Below, in pieces: positions 1 through 8,561 of a stretch of 64,000 nucleotides of DNA. Position numbers and translations under genes: made by a program. This DNA is from Acidobacteriota bacterium. Lineage in GTDB: Bacteria > Acidobacteriota > Terriglobia > Bryobacterales > Bryobacteraceae. Within the stretch, counting starts at the first letter, position 1; the number at the start of each line of letters is the position of its first letter. The stretch lies in NCBI GenBank assembly GCA_018268835.1, contig JAFDVU010000005.1, positions 16,413 through 80,412 on the forward strand, given 5' to 3'. The notes below the pieces were generated by a model. It worked only from the letters and a program-made list of their open reading frames with translations. It made no database searches and was not told the DNA's origin.

Positions 1-1
1 C

Positions 2-1180
2 TACGCCGACCGCCAGGCGATTTTCAGCGTCTTCCCCGTCCTGAAGACCGAAATGCACCTCTCCGACAAGGAGTTAGGCATCATTGGCTCGGCCTTTATG
101 TGGGTCTACGCCGCCACCGCGCCGTTGGCAGGACTCGTCGCCGACCGCTTCTCCCGCAAAACGCTCATCCTCGGCGGACTCCTCTTCTGGAGCGCCGTCA
201 CCCTGGCGACCGCCTACTGTACCCAGTACTGGCAGTTGGTCGCCGTCCGCGCCGTCGAAGGCCTCGGCGAGTCCTTCTATTTCCCCGCCTCCATGTCGCT
301 CATCAGCGATTACCACGGCGGCGGCACCCGCTCCCGTGCGATGTCCATCCACCAGTCCAGCGTGTACGCCGGCACCATCGCCGGTGGATCGCTCGCCGGC
401 TACCTCGGCCAGTATTACGGCTGGCGCTCCAGCTTCCACTTCTTCGGATGGGCCGGGATGGTGCTGGCGCTGGTCCTGATGACCATGCTCCGCGAACCTA
501 GGCGCGGCGCCGCGGACAGGATCGCCGAACCCGTCGAAGCCCACGGCATCGCGCGCAGCATTCGCGCCGTCTTCACCCACCCGATGGCCCCGGTCCTGAT
601 GGCGGTCTTCGTGGGAGCCAACTTCGTGGCCAGCGTCTTCCTCACCTGGCTGCCGAGTTTCCTGGTGCGCAAGTTCTCCATGAACCTCTCGATGGCCGGA
701 TTCAGCAGCACGGCCTACCTGCAGATCGCCAGCGTCCTCGGCGTGCTCGCCGGCGGCTGGCTGGCCGACCGCATGGTGCGCCGCCACGCCGGCGGCCGCA
801 TGATCACCCAGGCCATCGGCCTGCTTTGCGGCGTGCCCTTCATCCTCCTGACCGGCCTCACCACCACCGTCGGTTCCGTGATCGCCGCCATGACCTGCTT
901 CGGCCTTTTCAAGGGTCTCTACGACGCCAACATCTGGGCCTCGCTCTACGACGTGGTGCCGCCCGCGCAGCGCGCCACCGCGCTCGGCCTGATGAACTCC
1001 ATCGGCTGGCTCGGCGGCGGCGCCGCTCCCGTCGCCATCGGGGCCATGAGCGACAGCTTCGGCCTCAGCCGCTCCATCGCCGCCACCAGTGTGATCTACC
1101 TGATCGTCGGCACCGCTCTCTTCGCCGCCATCCGCCGCTGGATGCGCGACGATTCCGGCCCGAAACCCGCATCCTGCTAG
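2..1180 (+). CDS. MFS transporter, 5' end outside the window
   Basis: This is the C-terminal ~392 residues of a major facilitator superfamily carrier in the inner membrane. The reading frame is open to the first bases (YADRQAIF...), so the true start lies upstream; the first internal ATG at 53 is not the start. The cytoplasmic loop motif A (GLVADRFSRKTLI) follows the second visible membrane segment, and a second copy (GGWLADRMVRRHAGG) opens the C-terminal half, as expected for a 12-helix carrier. The HLSDKELGIIGSAFMWVYA stretch resembles anion:cation symporter and hexuronate/galactonate-type members, so an organic acid or sugar acid is a reasonable guess, but the substrate cannot be read. The next gene begins 27 bases after the stop. 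Confidence 0.9.
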   Translation, partial: YADRQAIFSVFPVLKTEMHLSDKELGIIGSAFMWVYAATAPLAGLVADRFSRKTLILGGLLFWSAVTLATAYCTQYWQLVAVRAVEGLGESFYFPASMSLISDYHGGGTRSRAMSIHQSSVYAGTIAGGSLAGYLGQYYGWRSSFHFFGWAGMVLALVLMTMLREPRRGAADRIAEPVEAHGIARSIRAVFTHPMAPVLMAVFVGANFVASVFLTWLPSFLVRKFSMNLSMAGFSSTAYLQIASVLGVLAGGWLADRMVRRHAGGRMITQAIGLLCGVPFILLTGLTTTVGSVIAAMTCFGLFKGLYDANIWASLYDVVPPAQRATALGLMNSIGWLGGGAAPVAIGAMSDSFGLSRSIAATSVIYLIVGTALFAAIRRWMRDDSGPKPASC

Positions 1181-1207
1181 AATCACTTCGTTACCTTGGG
1201 AGAGCTT

Positions 1208-1816
1208 ATGACACCGGAGACCGGGGCGGAAATCCGCTATTGTTCCCAGTGCGGCCGGCCCATGCCAATAGACGAAATGGCGCGCTTCGGCGACGCCTTG
1301 ATCTGTTCCAACTGCAAGGATAGCTACGCCCAGAGACTGCGTGAAGGCGTGGCGCCCGCCGCGGCCGGCCGTTACCAGTACGCCGGCTTTTGGATTCGCG
1401 TGCTCGCCGTCATCATCGACTCCATCATCCTCGGCGTCGTCCAGTCCATCCTGCAGTTCACCGCGCTGCGTCCCATGCTCGGCACCGCGGACCTGGAGGG
1501 CAACCCCGCCGCCCTGTTCGCCGCCTTCGGCGCCATCGGCTTGCTGGGACTCGTCAGTCTGGCCATCTCCTGCGCTTACGAATCGATCTTCGTCGCGCAG
1601 ATGGGCGCCACCCCCGGCAAGATGGCGCTCGGCATGCGCGTGGTCCGCCCGGACGGATCCCGCGTCGATCTCGGCCGCGCTGTCGGCCGCTACTTCGCCA
1701 AGATGCTGAGCGGGATCATCCTCTGCATCGGCTACATCATGGTCGGGTTCGACGCCGAAAAGCGCGGCCTCCACGACATGATCTGCGATACCAGGGTCGT
1801 GCGGCAGACTAACTAA
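1208..1816 (+). CDS. Zinc-ribbon RDD family membrane protein
   Basis: A 202-residue protein. An N-terminal zinc ribbon (CSQCGRPMP then ICSNCKD, a C-x2-C...C-x2-C pattern within the first ~40 residues) is followed by an RDD domain with about three membrane segments; the family's Arg-Asp signature region is visible as FWIRVLAVIIDSIIL and GMRVVRPDG. RDD proteins are small membrane proteins of poorly defined role, some linked to ion transport. A TTG at 1196 would add four residues, but GGGAG lies just before the ATG at 1208, which is therefore preferred. It is the first gene of a run of ten same-strand genes that ends with another RDD protein, so the operon is bracketed by this domain. Confidence 0.8.
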   Translation: MTPETGAEIRYCSQCGRPMPIDEMARFGDALICSNCKDSYAQRLREGVAPAAAGRYQYAGFWIRVLAVIIDSIILGVVQSILQFTALRPMLGTADLEGNPAALFAAFGAIGLLGLVSLAISCAYESIFVAQMGATPGKMALGMRVVRPDGSRVDLGRAVGRYFAKMLSGIILCIGYIMVGFDAEKRGLHDMICDTRVVRQTN

Positions 1817-1828
1817 CCTCGGTGTAAC

Positions 1829-2407
1829 ATGCCTGTTCCCTGCGCGCGCTGCCAGATGCCGCTGAGTAAGTGGGAATTCCAGGCCGGCGGGACGGCTACC
1901 TGTCCGGCGTGCGGCGCCGCGAATACCGTGTGCGCCTTTCCCGCGATGCTCGCGGCCGCAGGCGCCGCCCGTGCCGAAGCCGCGCTCGAAGGCGAGGCCG
2001 CCTGCTTCGATCATCCGGCCAAGCGCGCCACCGCCGCCTGCTCGCAGTGCGGCCGCTACGTCTGCGCGCTCTGCGCCGTCGAACTCGGCGGCGAAGTCTG
2101 GTGCCCCAACTGCGTCGCCTCCCGCGCCGGACGCGCCCGTGCCGCCAACCTGGAAACCTCGCGCACGCTCTGGGACTCCGTCGCCTTCACGCTGCCGCTG
2201 GCCTCGCTCGCCGTCTGGCCGGTGACCATCCTCGCGGCGCCCGCGGCCATCGCCATCGGAATCGTCAAGTGGAATCGCCCCCTCAGCCTGGTGCGCCGCA
2301 CCCGCTGGCGCCTCGCCGCCGGGATCGCGCTCGGCGCGGCTGAGACCGCCGGTTGGGCCTGGGCCATCGCCTACCTCCTTGCGCTGCCGCGCGGAGGCGG
2401 AGGCTGA
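1829..2407 (+). CDS. Zinc-ribbon/B-box-like zinc finger membrane protein
   Basis: A 192-residue hypothetical protein. The first ~35 residues hold a zinc ribbon (CARC ... CPACG). Residues ~58-95 hold a second cluster with the order C-x2-H, C-x2-C, C-x2-C, C-x2-C (CFDHPAK, CSQCGRYVCALC, CPNC), resembling a B-box-type finger. The C-terminal third has two hydrophobic segments (SVAFTLPLASLAVWPVTILAA and LAAGIALGAAETAGWAWAIAYLL) that should anchor it in the membrane. It lies 12 bases after the RDD gene and 3 bases before the next. The protein encoded at 3415-3720 carries a related finger, suggesting a shared partner. No enzymatic motif is seen; function unknown. Confidence 0.75.
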   Translation: MPVPCARCQMPLSKWEFQAGGTATCPACGAANTVCAFPAMLAAAGAARAEAALEGEAACFDHPAKRATAACSQCGRYVCALCAVELGGEVWCPNCVASRAGRARAANLETSRTLWDSVAFTLPLASLAVWPVTILAAPAAIAIGIVKWNRPLSLVRRTRWRLAAGIALGAAETAGWAWAIAYLLALPRGGGG

Positions 2408-2410
2408 AAC

Positions 2411-3418
2411 ATGGCCGCCGAACCCATCCGCTACCGCAAACTGCCCGGCCATCGCCGCGGCATCATCAACGCCTCCAGCGTGTGGCTGGGCCCCGATCAC
2501 CTGCTGCTGGTCAAGTCGCAGCGCTTCAAGGAGGAGTACAAGCGCTACTACCTGCGCGACATCCAGGCCATCGCCGTCGCCCGCGCCGGACGCTTCCATA
2601 TCTCCAGCCGTGCCCTGGCCCTGGGCGCGCTCTGGTTCGCTTCCTGGGTAGTCAGCCTGACGTACCTGCGACTTACTCCCTTCGTGTGGACCGCCGGACC
2701 GCTCCTGGTCATCGCCTGGCTCTACATCTCCTTCGACCGCAGTTGCGTCTGCCGCATCTACACGGCGGTCAGCGCGGACGTCCTGCCCTCCGTCTACCGC
2801 ACCTGGACCGCGCGCCGCTTCCTGCGCGCCGTGGAACCGCGCATCCGCGAAGTGCAGGGGCCCATCGACCCCGCGTGGCTCGACGTCGCCGGCCGGCGCG
2901 TCGGACCCGAATCGGCGCCCGCGCCCGGCATGCTGCCGCTCACGGACTTACCCTCCATCCTCGAACCTGCCGCCCCTGGACCCGCGGCCGCGACGCCCGC
3001 CGGCGCGGCGCGCACCGTCGCCTCCGACATCTTCCTCGCCACCCTGCTGATCGAAGCCGCGCTCGATGCCGCGGGCTTCCGCATGAACGCGCCGGCGCTC
3101 TCCTGGCTCACCGCCGCGGCCGCCGTCGCGCAAATCGGCGCCGCCGTCTTCCTTTTCATCGATCGCAGCCGCGGGCGTCTGCGCTCGGCCGTCCACAAGG
3201 TCGCCATCGCCAGGCTCATCTGGCTGACCGTGGTCTACTACATCGGGTCGGGGCTCAACGCCATCACCCGCACCGCGATGATCCCCTTCGTCCCGGCCAA
3301 CGATGTCATCCGCGCCATCGATCTCGCCGTCTCGATCGTGCTGCTTGCCACGGGCGCATCCATTGTCTGGCGCGCCGGCGAGGAGCCGCCGCCCAGCCTC
3401 CTGGGGAACGGATCATGA
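2411..3418 (+). CDS. Polytopic membrane protein of unknown function
   Basis: 335 residues, not recognised beyond its topology. An N-terminal soluble ~55-residue stretch (including VWLGPDHLLLVKSQRFKEEYKRYYLRD) looks like a PH-like or membrane-associated beta fold. Two hydrophobic segments follow near residues 60-105, then a soluble Pro/Ala-rich region, then about four hydrophobic segments from residue ~195 to the end. It starts 3 bases after the preceding stop, and its TGA overlaps the ATG of the next gene (ATGA), so it is translationally coupled into the MoxR operon. Probably an accessory membrane component of that system, inferred from position only. Confidence 0.7.
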   Translation: MAAEPIRYRKLPGHRRGIINASSVWLGPDHLLLVKSQRFKEEYKRYYLRDIQAIAVARAGRFHISSRALALGALWFASWVVSLTYLRLTPFVWTAGPLLVIAWLYISFDRSCVCRIYTAVSADVLPSVYRTWTARRFLRAVEPRIREVQGPIDPAWLDVAGRRVGPESAPAPGMLPLTDLPSILEPAAPGPAAATPAGAARTVASDIFLATLLIEAALDAAGFRMNAPALSWLTAAAAVAQIGAAVFLFIDRSRGRLRSAVHKVAIARLIWLTVVYYIGSGLNAITRTAMIPFVPANDVIRAIDLAVSIVLLATGASIVWRAGEEPPPSLLGNGS

Positions 3419-3720
3419 CCGCGCCCATCCGCCACCAGTGCTGGAACCACGACACGCGCGAAGCCGTGTGCCGCTGCCCCGGTTGCGCGCGCTCTTTCTG
3501 CCGCGAGTGCGTCACGGAACACGACGCGCGCCTGCTCTGCGCGTCCTGCCTGCGCAAGGCGCTGGAAGCGGCCGGCGCGAAACGCGGCGCGCGCGCCGTG
3601 CCTGCGGCGGTGTTGCTCACCGCGGGGCTGGCGATTTCCTGGGCGGTCTTCTTGACCCTGGCCGGAGGCGTCAGCGAACTCCTCGCGCGCATGGAGCAGG
3701 CGGCATGGCGGCCCCGCTAG
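3415..3720 (+). CDS. Small B-box-like zinc finger protein with one membrane segment
   Basis: A 101-residue protein. Residues ~8-50 carry HQCWNHD, CRCPGCARSFC, CVTEH and CASC, a C-x2-H...C-x2-C...C-x2-C...C-x2-C arrangement like that in the protein from 1829-2407. A single hydrophobic helix follows (VPAAVLLTAGLAISWAVFLTLAG), giving a tail-anchored layout with the zinc finger probably cytoplasmic. The start is fixed by an ATGA overlap with the gene before it, and its last 16 bases overlap the start of the DUF4129 gene. Long spurious frames run through this region, but the conserved Cys/His pattern and overlap geometry support this frame. Confidence 0.7.
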   Translation: MTAPIRHQCWNHDTREAVCRCPGCARSFCRECVTEHDARLLCASCLRKALEAAGAKRGARAVPAAVLLTAGLAISWAVFLTLAGGVSELLARMEQAAWRPR

Positions 3721-5303
3721 TGCGCCGCAAATCCGCCGGCGCCGGCGCGCTGGAACTCCTGGAGCGGGCCGTCCACCTGCTGCGCGCCGCACCCGCGGGC
3801 ACACTCGCCTGGCACGGCGCCGGAAGCCTCCCGATGGCCGTCGCGGCGGCCTGGTTCTGGAGCGAGATCACCCATCCCAACGCGGCTGCCGCCCGCCTCG
3901 CCGCGGATGCGCTGCTTCTCGCGCTCCTCTTCGCCTGGCTCAACGTCTGCCGCGCGGTCTTCGCCTCGCGCCTGCGCGATCGCCTCGCCGGAACCGCATC
4001 GGCCGGCGATTGGCGCCGCGCCGCGGGCACGCAGGTGTTCCTCGGCGCCACGAAACTGATCGTGCTGCCCGTGGCGCTGGCCGCCGGAGTCCTGCTCGCG
4101 CCCGCGGTCGCCTTCTATCGCAACGCCGCGGCGCTGGCGGCAAGCGAACCCGGAATCGCGGCCCTCACCGCCCGCGCGCGCCGCTACGCGCGCTATCGCG
4201 GCAAGCAGAACTGGCAGGCGCTCGGCCTGCTGGCCTGCCTCTTTCCCCTGGTCTTCGTCAATACGCTGATCGTGCTGGCCTTCTTGCCGCAGATGGCGCG
4301 CATCCTTACCGGCTACGAGTCCGCGTACAGCCGCATGGGCGCGCACCTCGCCGAAGACCCGCTCTTCTGGATCCTGGTACTCGCCGCCGCGTGGCTGGTG
4401 TTCGATCCCTTCGTCCAGGCCGTCTACTGCCTGCGCTGCTTCGAAGCCGAATCCGCCGAAACCGGCGAGGACGTCAAAGCCGCCGTGCGCCGCCTGAATC
4501 CCCGCGCGGCCGCCGCACTCCTGCTGTTTTGCTGCGCTCTCGCCGCGCCCGCGTTGCGCGCCGAAACTGTGCCCCCGCCCGATCTGCGCCGGGCCGCGCA
4601 GCAGGCCGCGCAAGCTCCCGAATACGATTGGCGCATCCCGCCTCCGCCGCCCGGCAGGGAGGCGCCCAACTGGTTCGTCGCCGCGACCGGCCGGATCCTC
4701 ACGGCCACCCGCGCGTTCTTCAATCAACTCTCCGGCGCCATCGGCCGCTTCATCCGATGGATCTTCGGACGCCCGTCGATGCTCCCCGCGCAGGATGGCG
4801 CGCCGCCCGCCGGATCGCTCCCCGCGGGACTGTGGGTGCTCATCGTGGTGGTCGCGGCCGGCGCCGCCTACGCTATCCTGCGCGCGCGCCGTCCCTCCCG
4901 CACCCGCGCGGCTTCCGCGCCCGCCGCCGTGGCCGCCACCCGCGAAGACGCCGAGGACATGGACCCGCTGCGCTTCCCCGAAGAGGCCTGGGTCGAACTC
5001 GCCGAACGCTCCATGGCCGCCGGCGACTGGCGCCTCGCCATGCGCGCCTTCTATCTCGCCAGCCTCGGCTGGCTCGGACGCCGCGAGTACCTGCAGATCC
5101 ACTCCGGAAAAACCAACCGCGAGTACACTCTCGAACTGCGCCGCCGCACCGCCGCCGCGCCCGCGGCGCGCGACCTCTTCGCGTACAACGTGGCCGCTTT
5201 CGAACGCTGCTGGTACGGCATGCATGAGCCCGGAGCGGAAGAGGTCGAGCAGTTCCGCACCCGCGTGCGCGAGTTGCAGCGGCAACTGGAGGCGGCGGCA
5301 TGA
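3705..5303 (+). CDS. DUF4129 domain membrane protein
   Basis: 532 residues. The N-terminal ~290 residues are largely hydrophobic with about five membrane segments. A Pro-rich linker with a basic/Trp-containing stretch precedes another membrane helix (LPAGLWVLIVVVAAGAAYAIL). The C-terminal ~110 residues match DUF4129, with the LRFPEEAWVELAERSMAAGD start, the R-A-FYLASLGWLGRRE helix and SGKTNREYTLELRRR. DUF4129 proteins are standard partners of MoxR and DUF58 proteins and often of transglutaminase-like proteins. The ATG at 3705 lies inside the end of the previous gene; the stop overlaps the next ATG by four bases. It probably forms the membrane scaffold of the MoxR-associated complex (inference). 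Confidence 0.82.
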   Translation: MAAPLVRRKSAGAGALELLERAVHLLRAAPAGTLAWHGAGSLPMAVAAAWFWSEITHPNAAAARLAADALLLALLFAWLNVCRAVFASRLRDRLAGTASAGDWRRAAGTQVFLGATKLIVLPVALAAGVLLAPAVAFYRNAAALAASEPGIAALTARARRYARYRGKQNWQALGLLACLFPLVFVNTLIVLAFLPQMARILTGYESAYSRMGAHLAEDPLFWILVLAAAWLVFDPFVQAVYCLRCFEAESAETGEDVKAAVRRLNPRAAAALLLFCCALAAPALRAETVPPPDLRRAAQQAAQAPEYDWRIPPPPPGREAPNWFVAATGRILTATRAFFNQLSGAIGRFIRWIFGRPSMLPAQDGAPPAGSLPAGLWVLIVVVAAGAAYAILRARRPSRTRAASAPAAVAATREDAEDMDPLRFPEEAWVELAERSMAAGDWRLAMRAFYLASLGWLGRREYLQIHSGKTNREYTLELRRRTAAAPAARDLFAYNVAAFERCWYGMHEPGAEEVEQFRTRVRELQRQLEAAA

Positions 5304-6313
5304 AGCGCTCCTCCGTCGCGTTGCTGGCGCTTGCCGCGATCTTATCCGCCGCGGCGCTGGTCCGCCTGTCGCAGCAGGAACTCGCGGGCGGATCGGCGTA
5401 CCCCGCGTACTCGTCCCTGCGCGCCGATCCGGACGGCGGCAAACTCCTCTTCGACGCGCTTTCGCGCCTGCCCGGCATCGCGGTGGAGCGCAACTTCCTG
5501 CCGCTCGACGGCCTCGAGCAACGCGGTGCCGCGATCCTGCTGCTCGGCACCGATCCCGCGGGCCTCAATTCCAGCGAAGGCGTGATCCGCGCAATCGAAT
5601 CCCTCGCTAAAGCTGGTAACCGCGTCGTGATCGCGTTCCGCTACCGCGAGCAAGACGGCGAACTGCGACTGCCGCGCCTGGCGCAAGCCTGGGACGTGCA
5701 GGTGGGCACGGACAAACGCGCCGATCCCTTCTTCTTCCGCGAGTCCAAGGGCTGGACGGCGCTGGAGAGCGTGCGCGGAAAGATCCTCGTCATGGAGCGT
5801 GCGTTTGGCGCCGGCGCCATCCTGCTGGCGGCGGAGAGCGACCCCTTCGCCAACGATTCGGTGCTCGCCGGACGCGAAACCGCCTCGGTCAGCCACGCGA
5901 TCGGCGACTACCGCCGCGTGGTGTTTGACGAATCGCACCTGGGCATCGAAGAATCCGGCAGCGTGGTGGGTCTGGCGCGCCGCTTTCATCTCATGGGCTT
6001 CGCCGCTGGACTCGCACTGTGCGCGCTCCTGTTTCTCTGGAAGAACCTGCCCGCCTTCCCGCCGCCCGCTCCGGCGCGCGCCGCCGCGCGTTCCGGCATG
6101 ACGGCGCAGGCCGGCCTCACCACGCTCCTGCGCCGCCACATCCCGCCCGGCGATCTCGCCGCGACCTGCTGGCACGCGTGGCTCGAGACCAATCGCAACA
6201 CGGTGACGCCGGGACACGCCGCGCGCGCCGCCGAGATCCTCCGGCAACCGGCGGCGCCGGCCGAAACCTTATCGCGCCTCGCAGCCCTGCTGCGTTCGAA
6301 AGGAGAGCTTTGA
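5300..6313 (+). CDS. DUF4350 domain-containing membrane protein
   Basis: 337 residues. An N-terminal membrane helix (SVALLALAAILSAAALVRL) is followed by an extracytoplasmic domain of the DUF4350 type (SAYPAYSSLRADPDGGKLLFDALSRLPG), which resembles a GATase/Rossmann-like fold. A second helix lies near residues 230-250 (GFAAGLALCALLFLWKNLPAF), then a helical cytoplasmic tail. DUF4350 genes usually sit directly before moxR, as here; the same order (DUF4350, MoxR, DUF58, SpoIIM, RDD) is known from mycobacteria (Rv3691-Rv3695). Four-base overlaps at both ends couple its translation to its neighbours. Confidence 0.82.
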   Translation: MKRSSVALLALAAILSAAALVRLSQQELAGGSAYPAYSSLRADPDGGKLLFDALSRLPGIAVERNFLPLDGLEQRGAAILLLGTDPAGLNSSEGVIRAIESLAKAGNRVVIAFRYREQDGELRLPRLAQAWDVQVGTDKRADPFFFRESKGWTALESVRGKILVMERAFGAGAILLAAESDPFANDSVLAGRETASVSHAIGDYRRVVFDESHLGIEESGSVVGLARRFHLMGFAAGLALCALLFLWKNLPAFPPPAPARAAARSGMTAQAGLTTLLRRHIPPGDLAATCWHAWLETNRNTVTPGHAARAAEILRQPAAPAETLSRLAALLRSKGEL

Positions 6314-7269
6314 CCCTCGATCGATTTCAAGCCGTCACGGAGAACGTCACCCGCGAATTGCGCAAGGTGATCATCGGGCAGGACGATGCGCTGCGCTACT
6401 CCCTCGTCGTCGTGCTCTGCAATCAGCACGCGCTCGTCGAAGGTGTTCCGGGACTGGGCAAGACCTTGCTCGTCCGAACCCTCGCCGCCTGCCTCGGCTG
6501 CGAGTTCAAGCGCATTCAGTTCACCCCGGACCTCATGCCCGCGGATATCACCGGGACCAACGTCTTCAATCTGGCGCGCAACGAGTTTTCGCTGGTGCGC
6601 GGGCCGCTGTTCACCACCTTCCTGCTGGCCGATGAAATCAACCGCGCCCCCGCCAAGACGCAATCCGCGCTGCTCGAAGCCATGCAGGAGCGCACCGTCA
6701 CCATCGATCGCGAAAGCTACCGCCTGCCCGCCGACTTCACCGTCTTCGCCACGCAGAACCCCATCGAAAGCGAAGGCACTTATCCGCTGCCTGAGGCGCA
6801 GAAGGACCGCTTTCTGCTCAAGGTCAACATGACCTGGCCCGGGGAAGGCGAGGAACTTTCGCTGGCGCAGCGCAGCCTCAACGGGCAGGCGCCCGAAGCC
6901 GTTCTGTTGCGCGGCGAAGTGCAGCCGTGCCTCGGCGAGCAGACCCTGGCCGACATGCGCGCCGCGCTGGAAACGGTTCGCGTGACCGATGAACTCGCCG
7001 TGTACGCCGTGAAGGTGGTCCGCCGCACCCGCGCCGACGATGCGATTCTGGTGGGCGCCGGTCCGCGCGCCACGCAATCGCTGCTGCGCGCGGCGCGCGC
7101 CTGGGCCGCGATCTCCGGCCGCGATTTCGTCAGCCCCGATGACGTGCGCGCCGTGGCCGCCCCTGTGCTCGAGCATCGTCTGATCCTGCGTCCGGAATCC
7201 GAACTGGAAGGCGTCCGCGCCGGCGAAGTGCTCGACCGCATCCTGCACGAGGTGGCGGTGCCGCGGTGA
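6310..7269 (+). CDS. MoxR-family AAA+ ATPase
   Basis: 319 residues, the usual size for MoxR. Walker A is GVPGLGKT (residues 45-52), Walker B is LLADEIN (Asp108-Glu109), and sensor/arginine-finger regions follow (FATQNPIESEGTYPLPEAQKDRF), a hallmark of the family. The start is a TTG at 6310 whose TGA overlap closes the preceding gene; AGGAG lies four bases upstream. The frame is open further upstream, but that part lies inside the DUF4350 gene. MoxR ATPases act as chaperone-like motors that load cofactors or remodel complexes, usually with a DUF58/VWA partner; that partner follows directly. It is presumably the cytoplasmic motor of this membrane system. Confidence 0.93.
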   Translation: MTLDRFQAVTENVTRELRKVIIGQDDALRYSLVVVLCNQHALVEGVPGLGKTLLVRTLAACLGCEFKRIQFTPDLMPADITGTNVFNLARNEFSLVRGPLFTTFLLADEINRAPAKTQSALLEAMQERTVTIDRESYRLPADFTVFATQNPIESEGTYPLPEAQKDRFLLKVNMTWPGEGEELSLAQRSLNGQAPEAVLLRGEVQPCLGEQTLADMRAALETVRVTDELAVYAVKVVRRTRADDAILVGAGPRATQSLLRAARAWAAISGRDFVSPDDVRAVAAPVLEHRLILRPESELEGVRAGEVLDRILHEVAVPR

Positions 7270-8561
7270 TCGTTCCCTCCAACCGGTTGCTCGTCAGCGC
7301 TGCCGCGATCGTGCTGCCCGCGGCGGCGCTGGCCGGGTATGCGCCCGCGCTGGCCCCCGCGGCATGGGGCGCCATCGCCGTGTGGACCCTCGCGGCGGGT
7401 GTGGATGCATGGCGCGGCACTCGCCGCCTTCGCGCGCTCTCGGCCTCCGCGCCCGCGGAGTTGCGCATGACCCGCGACGTGGCCGCGCCCGTCACATTCG
7501 CGCTCGATAACCTGTCCGGCGCCGCCCTGCCCCTGCGGTTGGCGCCGGTGGTGCCCGAGACGTTCGAGAGCGACCGTCCCGTGGTCGAGGTCACCGCGCC
7601 CGCCGGCGCGTCGCGGGTCGAGTGGACCTGCCGCGGCGGCACGCGCGGCGATCGCATCCTGCGCGAAGTCTGGCTGGAGACGTGCTCGCCGTTCGCATTG
7701 TGGCAGGCGCGCGCCGCGCGCCAGCTCGATTGCACCCTGCGCGTGTATCCCAACCTGCGCGACCGCGCCACCTCCGCGCTCTTCCTCCGCGCCATGGACC
7801 CCGGGACCCGCCTCCGCCGCCAGCGCGGCAAGGGCAAGGAGTTCGAAAATCTCCGCCACTACCTTCCCGGGGACAGCTTCGAAGACGTCCATTGGAAGGC
7901 CACCGCGCGCCGCGCCTTCCCCATGGTGAAGCAGTACAGCATCGAACACGCGCAGGAGGTTTACGCCGTGATCGATGCCTCCCGCCTGTCCGCGCGCGCC
8001 GGCATCCTGGACCGCTACGTGGATGCCGCCCTGCACCTGGCGCTGATTGCGGAGCGGCAGCACGACCGCTTCGGGCTGGTCACCTTCGCCGACCGCACCG
8101 GCAGCCTGGTGCGCGCGCGCGGCGGCAGCGAGCAGTTCCGCGTCTGCCGCGAGGCCATCTACCGGCTGCAGCCGCGCCGCGTGAGTCCGGACTTCCGCGA
8201 AGTCTTTACCACCCTGCAAACCAGCCTGCGCCGCCGCGCGCTGCTGGTCTTCTTTACGTCGCTCGACGACGCCCTGCTGGCCGAAACCTTCGAACGCGAT
8301 GTCGCGCTCCTCGCGCGGCGGCACCTCGTGCTGGTCCACGTGATGCCGGGTCCGGAAGCGCGTCCCCTGTTCGAGCGCCTGCCCGCCGATACCGAAGCCG
8401 TATGGTCCGCGTTATCCGGGCAACTGGCGTGGAACCGGATGCGGCGCCTGCAAATCGCGCTGCAGAATCGTGGCGTGCGGTTGTCCTTCGTGGACGCGGA
8501 CCGCATCAAGACGCAGGTGGCCAACGCGTACCTGGAAGTGAAGCGGAGGCAGGCGCTGTGA
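7266..8561 (+). CDS. DUF58 (VWA-like) protein, MoxR partner
   Basis: 431 residues. Two N-terminal hydrophobic segments (LLVSAAAIVLPAAALAGYAPALA and AAWGAIAVWTLAAGVDAW) are followed by a beta-rich region. The DUF58 core lies at about residues 190-235 (GKEFENLRHYLPGDSFEDVHWKA, TARRAFPMVKQY), then a VWA-like domain (YAVIDASRLSARAG). The GTG start at 7266 overlaps the MoxR stop, and its own TGA overlaps the GTG of the next gene. DUF58 proteins are thought to present substrate to MoxR or anchor it at the membrane. The exact role in this organism is unknown. Confidence 0.9.
   Translation: MIVPSNRLLVSAAAIVLPAAALAGYAPALAPAAWGAIAVWTLAAGVDAWRGTRRLRALSASAPAELRMTRDVAAPVTFALDNLSGAALPLRLAPVVPETFESDRPVVEVTAPAGASRVEWTCRGGTRGDRILREVWLETCSPFALWQARAARQLDCTLRVYPNLRDRATSALFLRAMDPGTRLRRQRGKGKEFENLRHYLPGDSFEDVHWKATARRAFPMVKQYSIEHAQEVYAVIDASRLSARAGILDRYVDAALHLALIAERQHDRFGLVTFADRTGSLVRARGGSEQFRVCREAIYRLQPRRVSPDFREVFTTLQTSLRRRALLVFFTSLDDALLAETFERDVALLARRHLVLVHVMPGPEARPLFERLPADTEAVWSALSGQLAWNRMRRLQIALQNRGVRLSFVDADRIKTQVANAYLEVKRRQAL

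Noticed and set aside
1196..1207. TTG start for the zinc-ribbon RDD gene
   Set aside because: The Shine-Dalgarno sequence lies between this TTG and the ATG at 1208, so the ATG is favoured.
74..2599. Very long antisense open frames, for example here and at 10314-12545 and 16145-18151
   Set aside because: They lie opposite genes with clear domains, have low-complexity Gly/Ala/Arg/His-rich sequences and no recognisable family; they are by-products of high GC content.
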